A DNA stretch of 64,000 nucleotides from Pseudomonas guariconensis (GTDB taxonomy: Bacteria; Pseudomonadota; Gammaproteobacteria; Pseudomonadales; Pseudomonadaceae). Position numbers and translations under genes: made by a program. The notes below the pieces were generated by a model that saw only the letters and a list, made by a program, of their open reading frames with translations, did no database searches and was not told where the DNA came from. Within the stretch, counting starts at the first letter, position 1. Each line of letters starts with the position of its first letter. The stretch lies in assembly GCF_024127895.1 (NCBI RefSeq), contig NZ_JAMYBK010000001.1:372001-436000 (forward strand), in the 5' to 3' direction. Shown here piece after piece: positions 16,595 to 24,142 of this stretch.

Positions 16595-19186
16595 TCAGGC
16601 CGCCTTGGCCTCGGCTGCCTTGGTCGCCGGCCTGGGCAGCGACGACAGCAAGGCCATCACCAGCGCCGCCAGGTACGGCAGCGACTGCACCAGCAGCATC
16701 GTCACCCAGAAGCGCATGTCCGTGCCGGGCAAGCCCTGGACCAGATAGATGCCCAGCGCCGCCCCCCACAGCAGGAGCATGATGAACAGTTCCTCGCGGG
16801 CCTCGGCGATCGCCACCAGCAGGCCGTGGCTGTCGGCATGCTTCGGCGTGCGGAAGAACGGCATGCTGCTGGTGAAAAAGCCATACAGCACCGCCTTGGC
16901 GATGGTGTGCGACAGCGCCAGCCCCGCCAGGGCGGCGGCGAAGGCGTCCTTGAGGTCGACGCCCACGGCGCGGCGGTAGAGGAAGATGATCTTGCCGACC
17001 TTGAAGAAGAACAGTGCCAGCGGCGGGATGGCGAAGATCATCAGCGGTGGGTCGACCCGGTGCGGGACGATGATCATCGCCGCCGACCAGAGCAGGGCAC
17101 CGACGGTGAAGAAGATGTTCATGCCATCGGCGATCCATGGCAGCCAGCCGGCCAGGAAGTGATAGCGCTGGCCACGGGTCAGCTCGCTGCCCTCGCCGCG
17201 CAGCAGCGCCCCGGCGTGGTGCTTGATGATCTGGATGGCGCCGTAGGCCCAGCGCAAGCGCTGTTTCTTGAAGTCGATGAAGGTATCGGGCATCAGGCCC
17301 TTGCCGTAGCTGTGGTGGGCGTAGGCGGCCGAATAGCCCCGCTCGAAGACCCGCAGGCCCAGCTCGGCGTCCTCGCAGATGCACCACTGGGCCCAGCCCA
17401 GTTCTTCCAGGACCGAGCGGCGGGTCATGGTCATGGTGCCATGCTGGATGATCGCGTCACGGTCGTTGCGGGTGACCATGCCGATATGGAAGAACCCCTT
17501 GTACTCGCTGTAGCACAGCTTCTTGAAGGTGCTTTCGTGCTGGTCGCGGTAGTCCTGGGGCGATTGCACCACGGCGATCTTCGGGTCGGCAAAGTGCGGC
17601 ACCATGTGCTTGAGCCAGTTGCGGTCGACGCAGTAGTCCGAGTCGATCACCGCGATCACTTCGGCGTCCTTGGCGGTATGCGGGATCAGGTAGTTCAGCG
17701 CGCCCCCCTTGAAACCGGCCAGGGGCGCCACGTGGAAGAACCTGAAGCGTTCGCCGAGCCGCTCGCAATACGCCTTGAGCGGCTCCCACACGGCTGGGTC
17801 CCGGGTGTTGTTGTCGATCACCAGCACTTCGTAGTCGGGGTAGTCGAGGGCGGCGAGGGCGTCGAGGGTCTGCTTCACCATCTCTGGCGGTTCGTTGTAG
17901 CAGGGCACGTGGATCGAGACCTTGGGCCGGTAGGCGGTATCGGCCCGCACCGGCAGGAACTCCCGGCGGCGTTTCCTGATCCACACCGCCTCGGCCAGTT
18001 CATGGGCTTCGGTGAGCAGGACGATGAACACGCCGATGGCGCCCAGGGCCAGCAGGCATCCGACGGTCAGGCTGAACCAGGTGCTGTACTGCTGGCTGTA
18101 GTCGTAGGCGATCCATACCAGGGCCGAGCCGCAGAGGAAGGTGATGAAGGTGAGGAAGGTGCGGCCACGCTGGCGCAGGGCCGAGCCGTCGATCAGCAGC
18201 ACCGCCAGGGCGATCATCGCCAGCACCACCGAGGCCACGGCCAGGGCGCGCCACTGCGGGATCGCCACCACCGGGCCTTCGAAGTTGAATTTCTGCTGGC
18301 GTTCGGCGTTGAACACGCCCCAGTAGGCGCCCACCGAGCCTTCGTCGCTGGCTTTCCAGGGCTGGTCGTAGGCTTCGATGACGAAATAGTTGTAGCCCCG
18401 ACGATTGAGCGTGCTGAGCAGGGTGCGCAGGTAGATCGCCTGGTCGGCCTGGGTGGCATCGGCGCCGCCGCGCATGCGGCCATTGCTCGGCCAGCCGACT
18501 TCCGACAGCAGCAGCGGCTTGCGCGGGAACTGTTGCTTGAGCTCGCGGGTGCGTTCGAGGACGAACTGCACGGCGTCCTGCATCGGCACGAACTCCCAGT
18601 AGGGCAGGATGTGCGCGGCGATCAGGTCGACGTGCTGGGCCAGTTGCGGGTTCGCCTTCCAGATGTGCCATTGCTCGCTGGTGGTCACCGGTACCTTGAC
18701 GGCGGCGCGTACCCGGTCCAGGTACTGGATCAGCGCCTCGGGGGTGATCTCTTCGCGGAACAGCGCCTCGTTGCCCACCACGACCCGTACCACGCTGCGT
18801 GAGGTGTTGGCCAGCTCGATGGCCTTGGCGATCTCGCGCTCGTTGCGCTCCAGGTCCGGGCTGATCCACACGCCCAGGGTAATCCGCAGGCCAAGCTCCT
18901 CGGCCAGGCGCGGGATCTGTGCCTGGCTACCTTCGACGGTGTAGATGCGGATGCTGTCGGTCAACCCGCTCAACTGCTCCAGGTCCTGGCGGATCTGCGC
19001 CTCGCTCGGAAACTGCCCCTTCTGCGGGCTTTGCCCGAGGCGGAACGGTGAGTAGGAGAAGCCGGAGATCTGCTCGGGCCAGGCGGGGGCCGAGACAGGG
19101 CGGTTGACCAATGCCCAGAAGCCGGTGAACAGCGCGGCGATGGCCAGCACCACCACCAGGTTGAGACCGAATTTGCGTGATGACAT
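16595..19186 (-). CDS. ndvB: NdvB-type periplasmic glucan synthase (GH17 + GT2 fusion)
   Basis: An 863-residue inner-membrane protein predicted to build beta-1,3-glucans for the periplasm; in P. aeruginosa ndvB is linked to cyclic glucans and biofilm antibiotic tolerance. After an N-terminal membrane segment (about 8-27) comes a GH17 domain with the acid/base Glu140 (VVVGNE) and nucleophile Glu229 (LLLSEVGWPSNG). Several membrane helices follow, then a GT2 domain with IDSDYCVD (about residue 515), CEDAELG and the QRLRW motif (about residue 643), then C-terminal membrane helices. Start MSSRKFGLNLVVVLAIAALF at 19186 is preferred; 47 upstream codons are open but look non-coding. It precedes dapE on the same strand. 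Confidence 0.9.
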   Translation of the reverse strand: MSSRKFGLNLVVVLAIAALFTGFWALVNRPVSAPAWPEQISGFSYSPFRLGQSPQKGQFPSEAQIRQDLEQLSGLTDSIRIYTVEGSQAQIPRLAEELGLRITLGVWISPDLERNEREIAKAIELANTSRSVVRVVVGNEALFREEITPEALIQYLDRVRAAVKVPVTTSEQWHIWKANPQLAQHVDLIAAHILPYWEFVPMQDAVQFVLERTRELKQQFPRKPLLLSEVGWPSNGRMRGGADATQADQAIYLRTLLSTLNRRGYNYFVIEAYDQPWKASDEGSVGAYWGVFNAERQQKFNFEGPVVAIPQWRALAVASVVLAMIALAVLLIDGSALRQRGRTFLTFITFLCGSALVWIAYDYSQQYSTWFSLTVGCLLALGAIGVFIVLLTEAHELAEAVWIRKRRREFLPVRADTAYRPKVSIHVPCYNEPPEMVKQTLDALAALDYPDYEVLVIDNNTRDPAVWEPLKAYCERLGERFRFFHVAPLAGFKGGALNYLIPHTAKDAEVIAVIDSDYCVDRNWLKHMVPHFADPKIAVVQSPQDYRDQHESTFKKLCYSEYKGFFHIGMVTRNDRDAIIQHGTMTMTRRSVLEELGWAQWCICEDAELGLRVFERGYSAAYAHHSYGKGLMPDTFIDFKKQRLRWAYGAIQIIKHHAGALLRGEGSELTRGQRYHFLAGWLPWIADGMNIFFTVGALLWSAAMIIVPHRVDPPLMIFAIPPLALFFFKVGKIIFLYRRAVGVDLKDAFAAALAGLALSHTIAKAVLYGFFTSSMPFFRTPKHADSHGLLVAIAEAREELFIMLLLWGAALGIYLVQGLPGTDMRFWVTMLLVQSLPYLAALVMALLSSLPRPATKAAEAKAA

Positions 19187-19427
19187 ACGTGTATTCGAGG
19201 TTCCGAGGAGAGGAGCGGGGCGTGGGTCCTTCGCTTGCCAGGTGCCGGTAGTGGGGTGGATGGTCGGCTGAAGATGAGGTCTGGGCCCGCTCGGTTGTCG
19301 TCCAGGTCCGATTATTGGGTGCGACATTAAAACAGGATTGGCGGATTCTTTACCAATTCGGGGCGTTCGGCTGCGTCAGCTGGTGGCCCTTGTGTCGCCG
19401 AAGGGGCGCGCAGCGGCTCCACTGGCA

Positions 19428-19433
19428 TATAAT
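19428..19433 (+). promoter_or_regulatory. -10 element for tcdA
   Basis: TATAAT in CATATAATGCGCGCCG, a typical Pseudomonas housekeeping -10 with transcription starting about 20 nt before the tcdA ATG. No convincing -35. Confidence 0.55.
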
Positions 19434-19460
19434 GCGCGCCGTTTTTCGCGGGGTATGAAG

Positions 19461-20282
19461 ATGAGCACAGAAGATCCACGCTTCGCCGGCGTCGCCCGGT
19501 TGTACGGCGACCAGGGGTTGCAGCGCCTGCAGCAGGCCCATGTGGCCGTCGTCGGCATCGGCGGCGTCGGCTCCTGGGCGGCCGAGGCCCTGGCGCGCAG
19601 CGGCGTGGGCGAGATCACCCTGTTCGACCTCGACGACGTCTGCGTCAGCAACACCAACCGCCAGGCCCATGCCCTGGAAGGCCAGGTGGGCCGGCCCAAG
19701 GTCGAGGTCATGGCCGAGCGCCTGCGGGCGATCAATCCGGCCTGCCGCGTGAATGCGGTGGCCGACTTCGTCACCCGCGACACCATGGTCGAGTACATCA
19801 CCGAGCAGATGGACTGCGTCATCGACTGCATCGACAGCGTGATGGCCAAGGCCGCGCTGATCGCCTGGTGCCGGCGCCGCAAGATCACCATCGTCACCAC
19901 CGGTGGCGCTGGCGGGCAGATCGACCCGACCCAGGTGCAGATCGGCGACCTGAACAAGACTTTCAACGACCCGCTGGCCTCGCGGGTGCGTTCCACGTTG
20001 CGCCGCGACTACAACTTCTCGCGCAATGTCAGCCGCAACTACGGTGTGCCTTGCGTGTTCTCCAGCGAGCAGTTGCGCTACCCCAAGGGCGATGGCAGCG
20101 TGTGTTTGCAGAAGAGCTTCGTCGGCGAGGGCGTGCGCCTGGACTGTGCCGGGGGCTTCGGTGCGGTGATGATGGTCACCGCGACCTTCGGCATGGTCGC
20201 GGCGAGCAAGGCGGTGGAAAAACTGGTGGGCGGCGCCCGGCGGCCGTCGGAGCGGGTGAAGGCGGTACCAGCGGCCGAGTGA
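19461..20282 (+). CDS. tcdA: tRNA threonylcarbamoyladenosine dehydratase (ct6A synthase)
   Basis: TcdA (CsdL) is an E1-like, ATP-dependent enzyme that cyclises t6A at position 37 of ANN-decoding tRNAs. The 273-residue protein carries the ThiF/MoeB nucleotide-binding motif VVGIGGVGSWAAEALARSG at about residues 30-48, the R-finger region SNTNRQAHA, and the conserved DCIDSVMAKAALI block. ATG 19461 has a GGGG site 7 nt upstream; ATG 19455, two codons earlier, is too close to it. It faces csdE-csdA, whose products deliver sulfur for this pathway in E. coli. Confidence 0.95.
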   Translation: MSTEDPRFAGVARLYGDQGLQRLQQAHVAVVGIGGVGSWAAEALARSGVGEITLFDLDDVCVSNTNRQAHALEGQVGRPKVEVMAERLRAINPACRVNAVADFVTRDTMVEYITEQMDCVIDCIDSVMAKAALIAWCRRRKITIVTTGGAGGQIDPTQVQIGDLNKTFNDPLASRVRSTLRRDYNFSRNVSRNYGVPCVFSSEQLRYPKGDGSVCLQKSFVGEGVRLDCAGGFGAVMMVTATFGMVAASKAVEKLVGGARRPSERVKAVPAAE

Positions 20283-20395
20283 GGGGGCGACCGTCAGGTT
20301 CCTGTGAAGGCCAGCTCTCAAGCTTTTCGGCCGTCCTTGGGCCGCTTGACTTGCCTGGCATTGCGGCCCGCCCGCGAAATGGATTCACCACCGAC

Positions 20396-20806
20396 TCAAT
20401 GGCCGGATGCCAATTCCGCCATGCGCTGCAGCACCGCATGCAGGCCATTGCTGCGCGAGGGCGAGAGTTGTCGCTCCAGCCCCAATGAAGCGAACCAGCC
20501 GCCCAGGTCGACCTGTGCCAACTGCGCGCTGTCCAGCCCTTGCACCCGCACCAGCAGCAAGGCCAGCAGGCCTCGCAACAGGCGGGCATCGCTGCTGGCC
20601 TTGAAACGCCACTGGCCGTCCTGCTGCTCGGCCACCAGCCAGACCAGGCTCTCGCAGCCATGCACACGGTTGGCCTCGGTCTTTTCCGAATCCTCCAGCG
20701 GCGTCAGGCGATCGCCCCACTGCATCAACAGGCGCGCGCGCTGTTCCCAGCCTCGGGCCTGCGCGAAGCTTTCCAGCGCCTGGCTGGCCGCTTCCGGCAG
20801 GCTCAT
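20396..20806 (-). CDS. csdE: Cysteine desulfurase sulfur acceptor CsdE (SufE-like)
   Basis: The 136-residue SufE-fold protein accepts persulfide sulfur from CsdA and passes it on, in E. coli towards TcdA. The acceptor cysteine lies in NRVHGCESLVWLV at about residue 51, exactly the family motif, and the N-terminal WEQRARLLMQWGDRL block matches SufE/CsdE. Its ATG overlaps the csdA stop as ATGA (20803-20806), so it is translated from the csdA message. Length is normal. Confidence 0.93.
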   Translation of the reverse strand: MSLPEAASQALESFAQARGWEQRARLLMQWGDRLTPLEDSEKTEANRVHGCESLVWLVAEQQDGQWRFKASSDARLLRGLLALLLVRVQGLDSAQLAQVDLGGWFASLGLERQLSPSRSNGLHAVLQRMAELASGH

Positions 20807-22008
20807 CGCAACAGCTCCAGGCCCTGGTCGAGGGCCTCGAAGAAGCGCTGCAGGTCGTCGCTGTCGTTGTACAGGGCCAGCGACACGCGGATCGCCCCTT
20901 CCAGCCCCAGCCCCTTGAGCAGCGGCATGGCGCAATGGTGTCCGGCGCGCACGGCGATGCCCTGCTCGGTCAGCAGGTGGGCGATGTCGGCGTTGTGCAC
21001 GCCCTCGACGACGAAGCTGGCCAGGGCCGCCTGGGGTGTGCCGAGCAGACGCACACCCTCGCGGTCGGCGAGCCCGCGCAGCAGTTGCTGGTGCAGGCTG
21101 GCTTCATGGTTGGCCACGGCCTGGGCGTCGAGGCTGGCGAGATAATCGAGGGTCGCCCCCAGGCCGATGACCCCGGCGATCGGCGGGGTGCCGGCCTCGA
21201 AGCCCAGCGGCGCGGGGCGGAAGCTCGCACTGTGGTAGTCGGCCAGTTGCACCATTTCGCCCCCGAACTGCCAATGGCGTAGCTTCTCCAGCGCCTGTCG
21301 CTGGCCGTACAGCACACCGACGCCCTCGGGGCCGTACAGCTTGTGGCTGGAGAACACATAGAAGTCGCAGCCCAGCTGTTGCACGTCATGGCGGCCATGC
21401 ACCACGCCCTGGGCGCCATCGACCACGGTCAGGGCGCCCTGGGCCCGCGCGTGGGCCAGCAGCGCTGGCAGGGGCTGCCAGGTACCGAGCACGTTCGACA
21501 ACTGGCTGACTGCCAGCACGCGGGTACGTGGGCCGATCAGTTGCAGGGCCTGGTCCAGGTCGATACGCCCGTGCTCGTCCAGCGGCAGCACCACCAGGCG
21601 CAGGTTGCGCCGCCGGGCCAGCTGTTGCCAGGGCAGCAGGTTGGCATGGTGTTCCAGGGCGCTGACGGCGATCTCGTCGCCGGCCTCCAGGTGCGCTTCC
21701 AGGCCATAGGCCAGCAGGTTCAGTGCCGAGGTGGCGCCATGGGTGAAGATGACCTGCCGTGCATCGGCGGCATTGAGCCAGGCAGCGACCTTGTCGCGGC
21801 TGCTTTCGAAGGCCTGGGTGGCCAGTGCGCCAGGCAGGTGCTGGGCACGGTGCACGTTGGCTGCACCATGGCCGTAGTAGTGACTCAGGGCGTCGAGCAA
21901 CGCCTGGGGTTTCTGGGTGGTGGCGGCGCTGTCCAGGTAGGTCTGGTGCTGCCGTTGCAGGGCGGCGATGGCGGGAAAGTCGGCACGCCAGGGGGAGGGC
22001 TGGAACAT
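20803..22008 (-). CDS. csdA: Cysteine desulfurase CsdA
   Basis: A PLP enzyme of 401 residues that takes sulfur from cysteine, releasing alanine. The PLP lysine is in FSSHKLYGPEGVGVLYG and the active-site cysteine in VRAGHHCAMPLLKGLG; the cofactor pocket shows THGATSALNL and ALEHHANLLPW. This places it in the SufS/CsdA class rather than IscS. The ATG at 22008 (MFQPSPWRADFPAI) gives the normal length; 12 upstream codons are open but overlap the dapD terminator. It forms an operon with csdE. Confidence 0.95.
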   Translation of the reverse strand: MFQPSPWRADFPAIAALQRQHQTYLDSAATTQKPQALLDALSHYYGHGAANVHRAQHLPGALATQAFESSRDKVAAWLNAADARQVIFTHGATSALNLLAYGLEAHLEAGDEIAVSALEHHANLLPWQQLARRRNLRLVVLPLDEHGRIDLDQALQLIGPRTRVLAVSQLSNVLGTWQPLPALLAHARAQGALTVVDGAQGVVHGRHDVQQLGCDFYVFSSHKLYGPEGVGVLYGQRQALEKLRHWQFGGEMVQLADYHSASFRPAPLGFEAGTPPIAGVIGLGATLDYLASLDAQAVANHEASLHQQLLRGLADREGVRLLGTPQAALASFVVEGVHNADIAHLLTEQGIAVRAGHHCAMPLLKGLGLEGAIRVSLALYNDSDDLQRFFEALDQGLELLR

Positions 22009-22027
22009 GGTGTTGAGACCTGGAAAT

Positions 22028-22056
22028 AAAAACGGGCCTGGCACAGGGCCAGACCC
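22028..22056 (-). terminator. Rho-independent terminator of dapD
   Basis: On the minus strand GGGTCTGGC and GCCAGGCCC form a 9-bp stem with one mismatch and a short loop, followed by GTTTTTATTT. It lies about 31 nt after the dapD stop and just before the csdA start. Confidence 0.85.
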
Positions 22057-22086
22057 GATCTTATCACTTCGAACCGCGGAAGGTTC

Positions 22087-23121
22087 TCAGTTATGGGCGT
22101 GCAGCGCCTCGTTCAGCTCGATGGCCGACTTGTGGGTCTTGCACTCCACGGCGCCGGAAACCGAGTTGCGGCGGAACAGCAGGTCGGCCTGGCCGGCCAG
22201 TTCGCGTGCCTTGACCACTTTGACCAACTGGTTCTGCTCGTCGAGCAGTTGCACCTTGGTGCCGGCAGTGATGTACAGGCCGGCTTCCACGGTGTTGCGG
22301 TCGCCCAGCGGGATGCCGATACCGGCGTTGGCGCCGATCAGGCAGCCTTCGCCGACGGTGATGACGATGTTGCCACCGCCGGACAGGGTGCCCATGGTCG
22401 AGCAGCCGCCACCCAGGTCGGAACCCTTGCCGACGAACACGCCGGCCGAGACGCGCCCTTCGATCATGCCCGGGCCTTCGGTGCCGGCGTTAAAGTTGAC
22501 GAAGCCCTCGTGCATGATGGTGGTGCCTTCGCCGATGTAGGCGCCCAGGCGTACACGGGCGGTGTCGGCGATGCGCACGCCGGCCGGGACCACGTAGTCG
22601 GTCATCTTGGGGAACTTGTCCACCGAGAACACTTCCAGCAGCTCGCCCTTCAGGCGCGCTTCCAGCTGCTGCTCGGCCAGTTCCGCCAGGTCGATGGCGC
22701 CCTGGTTGGTCCAGGCGACGTTCGGCAGCAGCGGGAAGATGCCGGCCAGGCTCACGCCGTGGGGCTTGACCAGGCGGTGGGACAGCAGGTGCAGCTTCAG
22801 GTAGGCCTCGGGAGTGGAGGCCAGGGCGCCGTCCTCGGCCAGCAGGGTGGCGACCAGCGGCTTGTGGCTTTCGGCCAGGCGGGTCAGCAGCGCGCCCTGG
22901 GCGGCATCGATGCCTTTGACCGCTTCGGCCAGCTGGGCGGCCTGGGCGGTGCTGAAGGTGATGGCCTGGTTGCCGCCTTCATAGCCAAGGATCGGCGCCA
23001 CGGCGGCGACCAGCTCGGCGCTCGGGGCGAGCAGGGGCTGGGCGTAGAAGACTTCCAGCCAGGCGCCCTGGCGGTTCTGGGTGCCGACACCGAAGGCCAG
23101 GCTGAACAGGGTAGTGGACAT
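22087..23121 (-). CDS. dapD: Tetrahydrodipicolinate N-succinyltransferase (long form)
   Basis: DapD transfers succinyl from succinyl-CoA to tetrahydrodipicolinate in the lysine/diaminopimelate pathway. The 344-residue length and N-terminal domain (MSTTLFSLAFGVGTQNRQGA) identify the longer Pseudomonas/actinobacterial-type DapD rather than the 274-residue E. coli form. The C-terminal half is a left-handed beta helix of hexapeptide repeats (VRLGAYIGEGTTIMHEGFVN; GKGSDLGGGCSTMGTLSGGG). It is downstream of the ArsC-like gene by 42 nt and ends at its own terminator. Confidence 0.97.
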   Translation of the reverse strand: MSTTLFSLAFGVGTQNRQGAWLEVFYAQPLLAPSAELVAAVAPILGYEGGNQAITFSTAQAAQLAEAVKGIDAAQGALLTRLAESHKPLVATLLAEDGALASTPEAYLKLHLLSHRLVKPHGVSLAGIFPLLPNVAWTNQGAIDLAELAEQQLEARLKGELLEVFSVDKFPKMTDYVVPAGVRIADTARVRLGAYIGEGTTIMHEGFVNFNAGTEGPGMIEGRVSAGVFVGKGSDLGGGCSTMGTLSGGGNIVITVGEGCLIGANAGIGIPLGDRNTVEAGLYITAGTKVQLLDEQNQLVKVVKARELAGQADLLFRRNSVSGAVECKTHKSAIELNEALHAHN

Positions 23122-23163
23122 GCAGTTACCTCATGCGAATAAGGGGTTGAAGCGAAGGCGGGC

Positions 23164-23511
23164 TCAGGCCAGCGCCGCGGCGTACAGGTCGGGCTTGAAG
23201 CCGACCAGGGTGCGCTCGCCGAGGTCGAGCACCGGGCGCTTGATCATCGACGGTTGGGCGAGCATCAGTTCGACGGCCTTGGCTTGGTCGAGATCGGCCT
23301 TGCTGGCGTCGTCGAGCTTGCGGAAGGTGGTGCCGGCGCGGTTGAGGACCACTTCCCAGCCGTGCTCGTCGCACCAGCGGTTGAGGCTGTCGCGGTCGAT
23401 GCCCTGGGTCTTGTAGTCATGGAATTGGTAGCCGATGGCTTTTTCGTCAAGCCAGGTACGGGCCTTTTTCATGGTGTCGCAGGCCTTGATGCCGTAGAGA
23501 GTGTAAGCCAT
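23164..23511 (-). CDS. ArsC/Spx-family reductase-like protein (YffB type)
   Basis: A 115-residue thioredoxin-fold protein. The N-terminal MAYTLYGIKACDTMKKARTW carries the single redox cysteine in KACDT, as in YffB, not the CX5R arrangement of true arsenate reductases. The Spx/ArsC ending (MIKRPVLDLGERTLVGFKPD) is present. True arsenate reduction is therefore unlikely; YffB is thought to be glutathione-linked. An ATG three codons upstream (23520) is an alternative start; neither has a strong ribosome binding site. It precedes dapD by 42 nt, and this pairing is common in proteobacteria. Confidence 0.88.
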   Translation of the reverse strand: MAYTLYGIKACDTMKKARTWLDEKAIGYQFHDYKTQGIDRDSLNRWCDEHGWEVVLNRAGTTFRKLDDASKADLDQAKAVELMLAQPSMIKRPVLDLGERTLVGFKPDLYAAALA

Positions 23512-23622
23512 TGAATTCATCGGGGATCGTTGGCTTCCCCAATCCTCCCCCTGTTCTCCCGAAAATAAGTCGCCGGATTATGCGACATCGTTCCCCTCAG
23601 CGCCACGGCTGGCGCAGCCAGG

Positions 23623-23858
23623 TCAGGCGACCAGGGGGTGCACGGTTCGCAGGATTTGCACGCCATGCTCCTGCTCGACCTTGCGCAGGTCATAGGCCAT
23701 TTGCAAGTCGAGCCAGAATTGCGCAGTGGTGTTCAGGCAAATGGATAGCCGTAGCGCCATGTCGGCCGAAATGCCGCCGCGCTGAAAACCATCTCCCGCT
23801 GGAACTCTTCGCGCAGGATTTCGCCAGGATGTATTGGACGCATGCCGTTCTTGAGCAT
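23623..23858 (-). pseudogene. Decayed HigA/GraA-type antitoxin gene
   Basis: From 23858 the frame reads MLKNGMRPIHPGEILREEFQ, the start of HigA-family antitoxins, and runs on to FSAA. The protein's other end (ISADMALRLSICLNTTAQFW, then MAYDLRKVEQEHGV) is present in a different frame. The central helix-turn-helix stretch of about 22 residues is missing. The junction lies in GCGCGGCGGC, so an out-of-frame deletion between short repeats explains it. The sequence closely resembles GraA of the P. putida GraTA system as I remember it. No functional antitoxin can be made; the DNA-binding helices are gone. Confidence 0.8.
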
Positions 23859-23866
23859 GATGCACC

Positions 23867-23965
23867 TCAGTGGTAATCGACAATTTCAACGTCTTCCGGC
23901 CCTCACGGCCCATAGACAGCCCAGGTGCCATTGAGCGTTGATCGGGCGCCGCCAGCGTGCCAGTG
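23867..23965 (-). pseudogene. Remnant of HigB/GraT-type toxin gene (3' end only)
   Basis: Directly before the antitoxin remnant the minus strand encodes PINAQWHLGCLWAV in one frame and GPEDVEIVDYH-stop in the next, matching the C-terminal INxQWRLCFxW...DVEIVDYH end of HigB/GraT toxins with a frameshift between them. The stop lies 8 nt before the antitoxin ATG, the normal toxin-antitoxin spacing. Nothing upstream of about 23965 resembles the rest of the toxin, so the N-terminal two thirds are deleted or unrecognisable. Confidence 0.65.
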
Positions 23966-24142
23966 GACGAGCTTTGGCCAGGCGGGTCAATCAGGTGCGG
24001 GTAGTATTGTGTTACATATTCTTCAGCCAGCTGCGACTTTCGTGCAGCGTTCCTTCTTCCCGGGACATCGCTAACATATTGTTTCAATGGCGATGATTCG
24101 CCCCGCTGTCGCTTTGTTCGGATCACACAGGAAGCTTTGCCG

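Larger units (their letters stand above)
23512..24142. other. 631-bp region without an intact gene, holding a decayed toxin-antitoxin locus
   Basis: Apart from the HigA- and HigB-like remnants described separately, 23521-23622 and 23970-24130 show no coding signature in any frame. A minus-strand open frame running 24126 to 23623 looks long, but its first two thirds match nothing and only its end is HigA-like. GC is slightly lower than in the flanking genes. The antiporter's ribosome binding site (CAGGAAG) is at the right edge. Confidence 0.65.

Noticed and set aside
23164..23511. Arsenate reductase function for the ArsC-like gene
   Set aside because: The CX5R-type arsenate motif is missing; the KACDT motif fits the YffB group, and no other ars genes are near.
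23976..24126. N-terminal part of a minus-strand open frame that ends in the HigA-like segment
   Set aside because: The first part matches no family and reads across the boundary of the toxin remnant in the wrong frame, so it is not a fusion protein.
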